Virus record (IMG/VR): IMGVR_UViG_3300046529_000497
Coordinates: 1 to 27,277 of that record
Source of the DNA: a virus
Strand: one strand, 5' to 3'
DNA: 27,277 bases
In this document: one piece after another, positions 5,821 to 14,405 of the stretch
Position numbering within the stretch: position 1 is the first letter of the stretch
How the letters are laid out: each line of letters opens with the position of its first letter
Notes under the pieces: generated by a model
Database searches by the model: none
The model's input: the letters and a program-made list of their open reading frames with translations, nothing else
Told to the model about the DNA's origin: nothing
Translations under genes and position numbers: made by a program

Positions 5821-6924
5821 ATGATCCGCGACGTCCTCTTCCTGAACGGCTTACGGGCGATAGCCGCTTTTTGGGTCGTCATTGCACATTGCATGATCTG
5901 GGGTGGATGGACGGCAACCACGATTCCCGATCCCAAACTGGCCGTCGATCTCTTCATGATGATTTCGGGATTCCTAATGTCCTACAACGCACGCCTGCGC
6001 GATACAAAGGAACCGATGAGTCATCCTTCGACCTGGCTGAAGTTCTACATCCGCCGGTACTTTCGAATCGCGCCGGCATACTACCTGTCGCTCGCGCTCG
6101 CGGCGCTTTCTGCACCGATCTTCCTCAGCGGTTACAAGCAACTTCAACTGCTCAATCCAGATTTTTGGGGAACCGGTGGCATCTACGATCCCGCAACGAT
6201 TCGCTACACACTTAGCAACGTAGCGGCGCACATCAGCTTTACGTTCGGCATCCTGCCAAAGTACGTTTTCTCGACAATGCTGCCGGACTGGAGCCTCAGT
6301 CTTGAAATGCAGTTCTATCTTGCCTTTCCGTTTCTCTACCTACTGATGCGCAAGGCAGGTCCGGCAATCGGCGGCATAGTCGTGTGTGCTGTCTCGTTTT
6401 TGCTTGCCCGAGCTTTTGCACCGAGCTTTCCCGAGCCCGGATTTCTTCCTCTCAAAATTTCGCTTTTCATCGTTGGCATGCTGGTAGCCGAACTGCCGTT
6501 CGGCTCCTCGCGTCGCCCGAAGATGGCGATTGGTGCGCTGTCCATCGCACTACCCTTCGCACAGGCATCGCACTATCAAAATTCGATCTGGCTACTGCCT
6601 GCGATGTCCGCCTCACTATACGTGCTGACCCTCACCCGTGGTGTCAGTGCAAGAGCGTCGAAGCTGACCGACGCGATCCTAGGTGGCCGCGTCTCCCATG
6701 TTCTCTCCGAGGCCTCGTACGGCGTCTATCTCTTCCACGGATTCTTCATTGCGTTTTCCGGTTATTTCCTTTTCGGTAGCGTCGGAGGACTTCAGGTGAC
6801 GGGGAATGCGCGTACCGTCATCCTATGGGCGATAACGGTACCCGGCTCGCTTATTGTGGCGCTGGCAGTCAGTCGCACGATTGAAAAATTCGGAATCGGT
6901 ATCGGGCGAGCAATCACTTCATAA
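5821..6924 (+). CDS. Membrane acyltransferase (acyltransferase 3 family), probable surface-polysaccharide O-acetylase
   Basis: A 367-residue integral membrane protein. The N-terminus has the family motif NGLRAIAAFWVVIAH (Arg12, His23), then DLFMMISGFL (about 45-54), FYIRRYFRIAP, and many hydrophobic segments, as expected for the roughly ten-helix acyltransferase 3 family (PF01757). Such enzymes transfer acetyl groups to periplasmic sugars; phage-borne members modify O-antigen during lysogeny and block superinfection. It is on the strand opposite to all neighbouring late genes, and looks less GC-rich and less Ala-rich than they are, both typical of an acquired moron gene. Only a weak AAAGAA-like ribosome-binding site precedes the ATG, and I found no convincing promoter. 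The substrate is unknown. Confidence 0.88.
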   Translation: MIRDVLFLNGLRAIAAFWVVIAHCMIWGGWTATTIPDPKLAVDLFMMISGFLMSYNARLRDTKEPMSHPSTWLKFYIRRYFRIAPAYYLSLALAALSAPIFLSGYKQLQLLNPDFWGTGGIYDPATIRYTLSNVAAHISFTFGILPKYVFSTMLPDWSLSLEMQFYLAFPFLYLLMRKAGPAIGGIVVCAVSFLLARAFAPSFPEPGFLPLKISLFIVGMLVAELPFGSSRRPKMAIGALSIALPFAQASHYQNSIWLLPAMSASLYVLTLTRGVSARASKLTDAILGGRVSHVLSEASYGVYLFHGFFIAFSGYFLFGSVGGLQVTGNARTVILWAITVPGSLIVALAVSRTIEKFGIGIGRAITS

Positions 6925-6938
6925 AACGAATAGGCCAA

Positions 6939-7130
6939 TTATTGCCCGCTCGGCGGCGGCAGCCCAAGCAACGCCGCCGAAGGAACCGATTGGTAATAGG
7001 CGAGATAGCGGGGGTCGCTACTGTCAACGACGCCTTGGTTAGGCCATGCCGTTGCGTCTTGCGGCGCACCAAAAATCGAAACCAGCTTGGTCTTCGACGC
7101 GTCAGAAAACTGTACGTAGATGGATGTCAT
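6939..7130 (-). CDS. Small protein after the tail fibre gene
   Basis: A 63-residue protein starting MTSIYVQFSDASKTKLVSIFG and containing WPNQGVVDSSDPRYLAYYQ, ending in a Pro-rich tail. Comparable short proteins with the pattern F(S/A)xxQD...YPNQGxVxxxDxRYxxY are commonly encoded right after fibre genes in phages of Burkholderia and relatives; a role as fibre partner or assembly factor is inferred from position only. GAGG precedes the ATG at 7130. The gene starts 11 bases after the fibre stop codon and ends 14 bases from the end of the convergent acyltransferase gene, marking the point where the moron gene abuts the structural operon. Confidence 0.6.
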   Translation of the reverse strand: MTSIYVQFSDASKTKLVSIFGAPQDATAWPNQGVVDSSDPRYLAYYQSVPSAALLGLPPPSGQ

Positions 7131-7141
7131 AGCGCCTCGAC

Positions 7142-8122
7142 TCAGAACGTATAGCCGGTGATTGAGCAGGAGAACGTCATAGTTCCGGCACTCGCGGTTG
7201 CAATGTAGAAAAGCGTCTGCGGAGTGGCAAGCGGAATATCCGCAAATGGCGCGCCAACCGTCAAAACGGACTGTCCATTCGTGACCTGCGACCCGACTCC
7301 AGTCGAAGTGCTCGATACGCCCGACCCAATGATTGCGGACGATGTGGAGCCACAGTTCGTTGATCCGAACACTGTTTTGGCATTGAGCGGGACGGCGCCG
7401 GCAATCGAAAAACTCGTGTAACTTGATGTTTGCGACGAAGTGCTGAGCACGTTGGTCGTCGTAATGGAAACCTTCCTGTCTCGCTGAACTCCGACGCCAA
7501 GCGTCCCGCCAGAGCCGGCGGGCCAAACGCTGACGAGAGCCGATGCGGTATAGCCAGCAGGCATATTTGCGCCGCCATATACGCTCGGTTGCGCCGCGGC
7601 ATTGGCATTTGTCGCAAGCAAAGCGCTCGCGCCCGTCGACGGGTTGTAGATCGCATACAGCGCGACAAAGCCGCTCGTAGGTGCGCTACCAGTGTCCATC
7701 CCGCCCGCACCGGTCGTCGCAAGGTTGATCGTCTTGCTAAAGCTCGAAAGCGTGTATTTCAAGCCGCCGAGCGCAGAACCAACTATGATTTCGTCGGCCG
7801 TCATCGTCGCCGAAGAGGAAGTCGCTGGCACGCTCATCGCCAGATTGCGAGCCGTTCCGACCACCGGAGCGACCCCTGCACCGCCCAGAATCAACTGCTT
7901 GACGGCGTCGCGAACCTGCGTGTACGTCGTCTTGCTTGGCGTCAGACCGCCTGCGCTGACGACGTTCACCAACTCCATCATGACCATGTTCATGAAATCG
8001 GCATCAAGGATAGTCGCAGCGATGCCACTCGCCGGATTGCCGTTCGTGAAGTAGCCTTGCGTCCCTGCTGCTGCCGGCGTCGGCAACGTGCTCGATGCTG
8101 TTGCTTGATCGGTCTGAAACAT
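7142..8122 (-). CDS. Tail fibre / receptor-binding protein
   Basis: A 326-residue protein immediately after the gp48-like baseplate gene, the standard location of the fibre in Mu-type tails. Residues about 1-75 (GYFTNGNPASGIAATILDADFMNMVMMELVNVV... TYTQVRDAVKQLI) match the conserved N-terminal part of many phage fibres that attaches to the baseplate. The remainder is Gly/Ser/Thr/Ala-rich and beta-prone with little charge, ending ...MTFSCSITGYTF, compatible with a trimeric shaft and tip. AAAGGA lies upstream of the ATG. It is short for a fibre and no chaperone domain is visible. Receptor specificity cannot be read from the sequence. Confidence 0.8.
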   Translation of the reverse strand: MFQTDQATASSTLPTPAAAGTQGYFTNGNPASGIAATILDADFMNMVMMELVNVVSAGGLTPSKTTYTQVRDAVKQLILGGAGVAPVVGTARNLAMSVPATSSSATMTADEIIVGSALGGLKYTLSSFSKTINLATTGAGGMDTGSAPTSGFVALYAIYNPSTGASALLATNANAAAQPSVYGGANMPAGYTASALVSVWPAGSGGTLGVGVQRDRKVSITTTNVLSTSSQTSSYTSFSIAGAVPLNAKTVFGSTNCGSTSSAIIGSGVSSTSTGVGSQVTNGQSVLTVGAPFADIPLATPQTLFYIATASAGTMTFSCSITGYTF

Positions 8123-8131
8123 GCTGATCCT

Positions 8132-8728
8132 TTAGTGATATGCGAAATTCAGATACGTATGTGCCGGCTTGATTGCCGTCAGTTCGCATTGCAAAACTGC
8201 GTTACCCCAACTCGCGAGCGCCTGGCCAACGTACGACTGCCCGGTAGCGAAGTACGCCACCGTGTTGAGCACAGAATTGATCTGCCACGTGAAGGCCCAG
8301 TCCTGTGTGCCGAGCTGGCAACCCATCCGCTGCTGTCCGATCCGGAACGGCGTGAACTCGGTCACCGTCACCGTGTATCCGAGCGTCTTTGCATACGCGA
8401 TGAAATACGAGACCGACTGGCCACCGCTGTTCGTCAGCCGTGCGACAACCTGCTGCTGCCGGCCCTGCAACGTTGGGGAACTGCCTGCGCACGGGTCCGG
8501 GAGATTCAGCGCCGCTTCCCATTCGGGGAGCATCTCGACGGCCGACGCGGGGAACGCATCAACAAGCAACTGATTGTTCGCTTGCGTATGCCTCGCCCAT
8601 GTCGGTCCGAAGCCAGCAATGACTTGAGCCTGCACTGCAGCGGGGTCGCGCGGCCAAACAAGGCCGCGAGGCATCAGCGCGTGTATCGCCGACGCAAAGT
8701 CGGATGCCTGATAGTTCGGTGCGGCCAT
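8132..8728 (-). CDS. Baseplate protein, Mu gp48-like (DUF2313)
   Basis: A 198-residue protein matching the Mu gp48/DUF2313 family (PF10076): opening YQASDFASAIHALMPRGLVWPRD, central LPEWEAALNLPDPC and RQQQVVARL, then YFIAYAKTLGYTVTVTEFTPFRIG. In Mu-like tails gp48 completes the baseplate wedge outside gp47 and links it to the fibres. The ATG follows the TAA of the gp47 gene with no spacing, so the two are co-translated. Length is normal for the family. The conserved order gp45-gp46-gp47-gp48-fibre supports the assignment. Confidence 0.9.
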   Translation of the reverse strand: MAAPNYQASDFASAIHALMPRGLVWPRDPAAVQAQVIAGFGPTWARHTQANNQLLVDAFPASAVEMLPEWEAALNLPDPCAGSSPTLQGRQQQVVARLTNSGGQSVSYFIAYAKTLGYTVTVTEFTPFRIGQQRMGCQLGTQDWAFTWQINSVLNTVAYFATGQSYVGQALASWGNAVLQCELTAIKPAHTYLNFAYH

Positions 8729-9886
8729 TTACGGGTTCCACGTGATCGTGCCGAGCACTGGCAGTTGCCCCGTCGTGCCCTGAATGTTCGCTGTCGGGGA
8801 TGTGATAACGAAGCCTGACGTTCCGGATATGGCGGCGATCGCCGACTCGATGTACGAAAGAGCGACGGTGCCGTTTTGACCCGCTGTCGAGCTAATCGGC
8901 GACCCATACATGACGAACACGCCGGTGATTGCCGACTGAATCAGGGCCTTCGTGGCAGCGCTAAAGCTTCCTGTGCCACTGATCGTGAAATTGACGATCA
9001 ACTTGCTTGGGGCACACACATAGACGAGTGCCGTCGCAGGACGAAGCGGATAGATGTAGTTCGCGATCGTCAGTTGGTCTCCGGTCGCGGCAACACCACG
9101 GCTTTCCGCTGCGGCCACGCCGTTACTCCCTACCGGGAATCCGCCGTTGGCAGACTCTGCGTTATCCAGCATCGCGTACACAACGACGGTTCCAACACCA
9201 AAGCCGTTCGGATTGCACCAGGCGCGTGTGACGCCGCTGACTTGATCGGCCCACGAGACGTAATCTGTCACCGCCCCGCCCTGCGGCGGATTCTGATAGG
9301 CGAACAGCATCCGCGAGCGCAGGCTCTCGTCCAGCTCGATGTCGGCGCCGCCGGTGAATGCAGTCGACACAGAGCCGGTCGACGAGATGCCAGCGATCGA
9401 CGTACTGAGCGTCATCACGGTGCCGGCGGCGCAATTGCCAAACGCGCCAGTTAGGCCTGCCGGATCAGCGTTCGCAACCGCATTGACTGTCACGGTTCCA
9501 CCAACCACGGTACCGAGCGATGTAGTCGTATATCCGACCCCGTCGCCGCGCGCTATCGGGGTTCCAATCGGGATCTGGTAACCGTTCGTGCCCGGGAAGG
9601 TGATCTGACCAGGCGTCGCGGAGCCAGCTTGCGTGGCAGCCTCGCGATAGACTTTCTTCAGCGCAGCCCACGCCTCTAGAAACTCATCGGTCGCAGTGAA
9701 CGGGTTCGACTGCAGCGCGACCCAATCCGTATAGCCGTATTGCTCGTTCGCCAATCCTGCGAGTGCTCTGCCGAGCACGTTCAGGCTTGAGAATCTCAGA
9801 AGCGGATCCGAGCCCACAGAACTCGCCTGGAGATCTGCGGCTACTCCTGCGCGCAACTGAGTAAGTGTCGGGCGTGCATACGGCAT
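8729..9886 (-). CDS. Baseplate J-like protein (Mu gp47)
   Basis: A 385-residue protein of the baseplate J family (PF04865). Recognisable parts are the N-terminal [19 protein letters not shown] and [38 protein letters not shown], the central [38 protein letters not shown], and [21 protein letters not shown]. It forms the wedge that surrounds the hub and triggers sheath contraction. Spacing from the gp46 stop is one base (TGA-T-ATG) and it runs directly into the gp48 gene. A Gly/Thr-rich Ig-like segment in the middle ([37 protein letters not shown]) is normal for the family. Confidence 0.93.
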   Translation of the reverse strand: MPYARPTLTQLRAGVAADLQASSVGSDPLLRFSSLNVLGRALAGLANEQYGYTDWVALQSNPFTATDEFLEAWAALKKVYREAATQAGSATPGQITFPGTNGYQIPIGTPIARGDGVGYTTTSLGTVVGGTVTVNAVANADPAGLTGAFGNCAAGTVMTLSTSIAGISSTGSVSTAFTGGADIELDESLRSRMLFAYQNPPQGGAVTDYVSWADQVSGVTRAWCNPNGFGVGTVVVYAMLDNAESANGGFPVGSNGVAAAESRGVAATGDQLTIANYIYPLRPATALVYVCAPSKLIVNFTISGTGSFSAATKALIQSAITGVFVMYGSPISSTAGQNGTVALSYIESAIAAISGTSGFVITSPTANIQGTTGQLPVLGTITWNP

Positions 9887-9887
9887 A

Positions 9888-11177
9888 TCAATTAATCCCC
9901 GTCCAGGCCCAAGCGTATTGGCCCTTCGAAAGTATGGTTCCCGTCGGCGAATATGCCGTTATCGATGCGCCTAGCGTGCCTCTGCGCACCCACTGGGCGT
10001 TGATGTCAAAGCGCGCAACGACGCCGTCGTCGACCATCCATTGCAACGCCTCGGCCAGATAGTCGTATGCGCGCTGAAGCGTTTCGCCGGTCTGTTTCGC
10101 CCGTCGAAGCAACCACATCCGAGACCCTATGGGTACGTCATCATCGGCCCACCACCCCCGCGGATCGTCGCCGTCCGGTATGACGTCATCCGGATCAGCC
10201 AGACGATCTGAAAAGATGCTGATCAAGATTGCCGTCTGGATGTCATCGCCGGTTTGGAGATAGCCGCCCTGCTGAAATATATTAAGCGTGTAGCTTCCAG
10301 TCCACGAAAGGACCGCACCGGGAAGCGCTGCCGCAGCGAGAGTCAGCGCCCCGCTCGATGACAGCGTGTAATCTGTGACCGTGACGGCTGCCGTGGTCGT
10401 TAGGACGTACGATGAAGGAGCCGGTGCCGAAACGCTGTTTATCTCAACCTGAGCGCCCCATACGTAGATGCCACTGACGCCGTCGCCCGTATATGTCGCG
10501 GACGATCCGTTGGTCGCTGTATACACGGACGGACCAAGCGCCACGCTCGATGCAACTGCTGTTACGGTCGTCGAGATTCTCCACCACCCATTCGGGTAAG
10601 CGGTGACAGATACCCGACTTGCATCAGCAACGTTGAATGCACCGGTTGACAGGTTGACGTACAAAGCTTGCGGGTTGACCTGATTTGCAAAGTTCCCGAG
10701 TTGCACACAAGTCCATGTGCGCTCCGCAGCCTTCACGAACACAGAGTAAGTAACAACAGCATTTGCTGGAACTGTGACAGACTCGAGAATGCTGTGCGTG
10801 TTTGTCGCCGTCGTATCTTCTACAAGCTTATCTGCCGTCAGCGTTCCGTCCGGTGCCGTAGTCGCGTTGGTAGTGATCGTCGCGCGCGTCTTGGTCCACG
10901 AGGCGTTGTCGAACGTCTGCGATTGCAGCACCGAGTTCGTGCGCGGCGTCGCATACAGCAATTGATTCCCTTGCCAGTCGTTGCGATATATCTGCGCCAC
11001 TGCATTGCTGATTGCGCTCTGAGAATAGACAAGCGCGAACTGCGTCGCGATTCCGTCCCCGACACCAAACTGCTGCGGCGAAGAAATCATAATCGGCGTC
11101 TGCGCGACCGTCGGCGGGTTCAGGACCCAATCTCCGCGGCCGTTCGCCGTATCCCATGCGATCGTGATGTCTGCCAT
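9888..11177 (-). CDS. Baseplate protein, Mu gp46-like, with nested carbohydrate-binding-like insertion
   Basis: A 429-residue protein, about three times the usual gp46 size. Residues 1-22 ([15 protein letters not shown]) and 303-429 ([46 protein letters not shown]) form a complete gp46 domain (PF07409), the LysM-free baseplate wedge component. Between them lies an insertion of about 275 residues. Residues 27-79 ([23 protein letters not shown]) and 261-300 ([27 protein letters not shown]) look like two halves of one small beta domain. They enclose residues 80-258, which resemble the concanavalin-like fibre domain ([57 protein letters not shown]). This would place a glycan-binding module on the baseplate rim; binding is inferred. 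A hairpin lies just upstream and the ribosome-binding site is weak. Confidence 0.85.
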   Translation of the reverse strand: MADITIAWDTANGRGDWVLNPPTVAQTPIMISSPQQFGVGDGIATQFALVYSQSAISNAVAQIYRNDWQGNQLLYATPRTNSVLQSQTFDNASWTKTRATITTNATTAPDGTLTADKLVEDTTATNTHSILESVTVPANAVVTYSVFVKAAERTWTCVQLGNFANQVNPQALYVNLSTGAFNVADASRVSVTAYPNGWWRISTTVTAVASSVALGPSVYTATNGSSATYTGDGVSGIYVWGAQVEINSVSAPAPSSYVLTTTAAVTVTDYTLSSSGALTLAAAALPGAVLSWTGSYTLNIFQQGGYLQTGDDIQTAILISIFSDRLADPDDVIPDGDDPRGWWADDDVPIGSRMWLLRRAKQTGETLQRAYDYLAEALQWMVDDGVVARFDINAQWVRRGTLGASITAYSPTGTILSKGQYAWAWTGIN

Positions 11178-11187
11178 TGCGCTCGGG

Positions 11188-11212
11188 CAAAAGAAAACCC
11201 GCCGAAGCGGGT
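11188..11212 (-). terminator. Hairpin ACCCGC-TTCG-GCGGGT followed by TTTCTTTT
   Basis: On the minus strand a 6-bp stem with a TTCG loop is followed by a T-rich tract. It separates the gp45 spike gene from the gp46 gene and ends about 11 bases before the gp46 ATG. The stem sequence differs from the GCCGCC copies but the loop and placement are the same. Confidence 0.65.
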
Positions 11213-11234
11213 CCTATCGTTGAGCGCTTGCGCG

Positions 11235-11816
11235 CTATTCGGCCTGGTTCGGCCCGTTCGATGTGACAGTGCTACTGCCCGCCTGAACGCCCGGCACGGG
11301 GTGTGTATGCGTGTTGTAGATGGAGCGCATCTGCGCCATCGTGTGGCTGTTGCTGCCCGCGTTGTCGATGATGTCGCCCGTACATTCGAGCATCGGCGTC
11401 ACCATGCGCACCTTCGTAGCGGCATTGATGGTGACGATCGTCGCGTCGTTGACCGTTACAGCCTGCCCCCTCGCTTCGACGACAATGCCGCCGCTCGCCG
11501 TCAGGTAGACGTACTTGCCGTCCTGGCTGTAAAGCATCGTTTCGCCGGACTGCAGCCCCGTCGGGCGCGACGCTTGATGATTCGTGCCGAGCACAGCGCC
11601 AGCCGACCGATCACCGTCGACGTGAACAGCGATTACGTCAGAGTCGATGGGCGGATTGGACGTGAAGCCGAATTCGGGAACCCGAAACCGACTATCAGGC
11701 GTCTCCATGCCGCTCATCAGCACCTGCATTTTCTGCACCGTGCCCGAGTCATCGACGAACTTCACGCGCCCGCGCCCGACGAGCGCTTGGATTCTGCGCT
11801 TGACGTCTTCAATCAT
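11235..11816 (-). CDS. Baseplate spike protein, Mu gp45-like
   Basis: A 193-residue protein with an N-terminal OB-fold region (GRGRVKFVDDSGTVQKMQVLMSGMETPD, EFGFTSNPPIDSDVIAVHVDGDRS), then a repetitive beta segment (LYLTASGGIVVEARGQAVTVNDATIVTINAATKV) and a C-terminal NTHTHPVPG motif. The HxH pair (H170, H172) matches the iron-binding tip of phage membrane-piercing spikes. This is the Mu gp45 family (PF06890), the trimeric needle that pierces the outer membrane. The true start at 11816 overlaps the gpP stop by four bases (ATGA); the longer frame upstream is antisense noise over gpP. Confidence 0.9.
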   Translation of the reverse strand: MIEDVKRRIQALVGRGRVKFVDDSGTVQKMQVLMSGMETPDSRFRVPEFGFTSNPPIDSDVIAVHVDGDRSAGAVLGTNHQASRPTGLQSGETMLYSQDGKYVYLTASGGIVVEARGQAVTVNDATIVTINAATKVRMVTPMLECTGDIIDNAGSNSHTMAQMRSIYNTHTHPVPGVQAGSSTVTSNGPNQAE

Positions 11817-12973
11817 GAGTTGACACCGCTTACGGTTGTGAAGTCGGGTGCGATCGGATACAACGTGACTGGCTCCGGATAGAAAGCCTGCGGCGGCATG
11901 ATGACAAGGTCTGCGCGCGTGCCCTGCTCGTTTCGCAGATAGGTGACATCGGCAATAAGCCAGGTCTTTGGCGTGAGCTTGAGACCTGGCAGATCGATGT
12001 CGACGAGCGTGTTCGGCTCGTACAGGGTTCCCGACGAATCGCGCCAACTGTCTGTCGCCAAACGGACCTGCATTGAACGCCCCATCCGCGCCCCAAGTTC
12101 CCAGTTCGCGCGCTGCTCCGCGATGGTCGAACCTCCCGCGACGTTCTCCGACACGATCGCGCGATAGCGCAGCCGCGGCACCCCCGGATCGGTTACGTGC
12201 GCGATCAGATTTCCGCCGTTTCCGATGTCCTGGAGCGTGTCGAGCCCTTGATACACCGCGTCATAGTCGGAGAAGCGCCCGTCCATGCCGTACATCGCGC
12301 CAGCGGAGGCCACGTTGATGCCTTCTTTGAAGCCACTCGCGGCCTTGCGTGTGCCGATTCCGGTCGATCCGTCCGAACCAGCACCACCGTTCGCGAGCAG
12401 CAAGCTTCCGTCTGGCTGATCGTAGAGCAGCAGCGCTCGGTATCGGCAAATTCGCTCGAGGACGCCGTAAATCGGCTCGCCGACCATGATGTTAAGCTGC
12501 GGAATCGGGTCACCGATCACCGTGCCCGCGGCGACGTTGACGTCGATCCCGTACACAGAGCAAAGACGTTTCGCGATCTGATCGACGGTCAGATTCAGCA
12601 GCTGGCCGCCCGTCCATTTCGCCGAGCAGTCGACCAGATCCTGGCATTTGCTCCGGCCAGTGACGCGGATCGTGTGCTCGCGGGCCGTGTAACTGGGCAG
12701 ATACCGATCGACGAACCCAGTCAGCACGACGTCTTGTCCGAGAAGCACCTGCACAAAATCGCCCGGCTGCACGATCACCTGCGAAACGCCCGGATATGGC
12801 TCAGTGAACGAGACCTCGAAGTCGGACGGGCATCGTTCGATTCCGCGCGACACCCGCACGGATGTCCACCCTGAAATCTGCCGCCCGTTCGACGTAGTGA
12901 ATGTCGGCTCGCCAATACCCGCGGACGCGTTCCGAGTGCACGTTGAGACGCGCAGCGTGATGTCATCAGCCAT
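11813..12973 (-). CDS. Baseplate hub protein, Mu gpP-like (gpD family)
   Basis: A 386-residue protein of the late control D/Mu gpP hub type. Features include GRQISGWTSVRVSRGIERCPSDFEVSFTE near residue 30, VVLTGFVDRYLPSYTAREHTIRVTGRSKCQDLVDCSA near 95-120, and a late region LYEPNTLVDIDLPGLKLTPKTWLIADVTY. The hub forms the central ring from which the gp45 spike projects and connects the tube to the baseplate. It overlaps the gpN gene by one base (TGATG) and the spike gene by four bases. Length (Mu gpP about 380 residues) and gene order agree with the assignment. Confidence 0.9.
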   Translation of the reverse strand: MADDITLRVSTCTRNASAGIGEPTFTTSNGRQISGWTSVRVSRGIERCPSDFEVSFTEPYPGVSQVIVQPGDFVQVLLGQDVVLTGFVDRYLPSYTAREHTIRVTGRSKCQDLVDCSAKWTGGQLLNLTVDQIAKRLCSVYGIDVNVAAGTVIGDPIPQLNIMVGEPIYGVLERICRYRALLLYDQPDGSLLLANGGAGSDGSTGIGTRKAASGFKEGINVASAGAMYGMDGRFSDYDAVYQGLDTLQDIGNGGNLIAHVTDPGVPRLRYRAIVSENVAGGSTIAEQRANWELGARMGRSMQVRLATDSWRDSSGTLYEPNTLVDIDLPGLKLTPKTWLIADVTYLRNEQGTRADLVIMPPQAFYPEPVTLYPIAPDFTTVSGVNS

Positions 12974-14397
12974 CAGTTTGAGACCGCTTGAAATTGCTTA
13001 GGGCAGAAGGCCGGATGAATCGGATCGATCTGTTGCACCAACTGATCAGCACGCGCCGCGTCGCGATAGATGCGATTCGCAAGCACCAATGCGGGGAGCG
13101 GCGCGTTGAACTTGAATGTCGCGACTGGAGCGAGATTCGCCCCGCGCGACTGCAAATCCGCGGCGACCGCCTGCCGCAGCTCTCGCAATGCCACAAACGA
13201 GGCATCGTCACCAGAATCTCCGGCAATGTCGATCTCGTTGTCGATCAGGCTGACCGCCGCCGCCATCGTCGTGTAGGCGTCCTGTTGCGACGACGGCCGA
13301 TATGTCGTCAGCGACGTGGCGAGTTGCGCGAGCGCGTACCGGCGGAAAAGCGCACCGAGTGCCGTTTGCATCGTCAGCATCGAACTACCGATTGGCCCCG
13401 GCGGCGTCACTGCGCTCGGCGTGTACTGCGCCATGCTGCTCACTAAGCGCACGGCGTCTGCCGGGCCCACTGCGGACGCGGCGACGGCTGCAACATACGC
13501 CTGCGTCGCAGATCCGAGCGTCGCGGAATCTGACGGGTTCGCTGCCGCCGATTGGAGCGTGGCGCCCGCACTGAAAACCGCTGCGCGCGACGCAGCCGCC
13601 GAAGCGAGAAGATCCGCTGCCGTCGTGCTTTGCGGCGCCTGGCTGTTGCTGCCGGACACACCGCTGTTGCCGCTACCGAACAGGCGGCCGAAGTTTCCGG
13701 CGAGTGTCGATACCGCGCTCATGAAGCGCTTGACGTCGTTCACTGCGGCGACGCCGATTTGATACCAGCCCACTGCGGTTGATACTGCCTGCTGCACGAC
13801 GGCCGCGCCCGCAGCAAGCGTTGACGCGACACCCTTGGCGAAATCGGCCAGCGCGGCGAGTCCAGTTTTGCTTGCGGCCGCTGCGCTCGCGGAAGCGGTC
13901 GACGTGGTCGTCGTTGGGAAAAGCTGAGAACCCGAAACGATGAGGTTGAGCCTGATCTCGAACACCGCCCCGAGATCTCGCCGTTCAATCACCTCGACGC
14001 CGAGGCAAACGACGTTACGGACGCGCCCGATCGTGGGGTGGACAAGCGTCCATCCGCCCTCCCACTCGCATACTTCGAGCAAAGCGTCGCGCTGCGAAAT
14101 CACGCTGCCGCCGCCCGTCTTCACATCGTTCTCGATCAGATACCCGACGATCTCGAATTGCCGCGATCGCTTGCCGAGATCTTCGACCCAGACGTCATCG
14201 CGGAAGGGGTAGTCGTGAACGGCCGTCTTCCGACCGGTCACAAGCCGATTCGACTCAACGGCGAACGGCACGTCGCCGAAGCTCGCCTGCTTCAGGTTGT
14301 CGAAGAAGTTGCCGTTGATCAGCTCATTGAGATTGTTGATCGACTGGGCAACCCCGCCGATGCTCCCGGCAACGTTGAGAAGTTTCGTGCTAGCCAA
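12973..14397 (-). CDS. Tail/DNA circularisation protein, Mu gpN-like
   Basis: A 474-residue protein whose N-terminal domain has the DNA_circ_N pattern (PF07157): ASFGDVPFAVESNRLVTGRKTAVHDYPFRDDVWVEDLGKRSRQFEIVGYLIENDV, then LLEVCEWEGGWTLVHPTIG. The family was named for DNA circularisation in phage Mu, but gpN is a tail/baseplate component lying between tape measure and hub. The remainder is Ala/Ser-rich and helical. The start is a TTG codon at 14397 with AGGAGC six bases upstream, nine bases after the tape-measure stop; no ATG fits better. Several alternative internal starts exist, so the first residue is moderately certain. Confidence 0.88.
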   Translation of the reverse strand: MASTKLLNVAGSIGGVAQSINNLNELINGNFFDNLKQASFGDVPFAVESNRLVTGRKTAVHDYPFRDDVWVEDLGKRSRQFEIVGYLIENDVKTGGGSVISQRDALLEVCEWEGGWTLVHPTIGRVRNVVCLGVEVIERRDLGAVFEIRLNLIVSGSQLFPTTTTSTASASAAAASKTGLAALADFAKGVASTLAAGAAVVQQAVSTAVGWYQIGVAAVNDVKRFMSAVSTLAGNFGRLFGSGNSGVSGSNSQAPQSTTAADLLASAAASRAAVFSAGATLQSAAANPSDSATLGSATQAYVAAVAASAVGPADAVRLVSSMAQYTPSAVTPPGPIGSSMLTMQTALGALFRRYALAQLATSLTTYRPSSQQDAYTTMAAAVSLIDNEIDIAGDSGDDASFVALRELRQAVAADLQSRGANLAPVATFKFNAPLPALVLANRIYRDAARADQLVQQIDPIHPAFCPKQFQAVSN

Positions 14398-14405
14398 GGC
14401 TGCTC

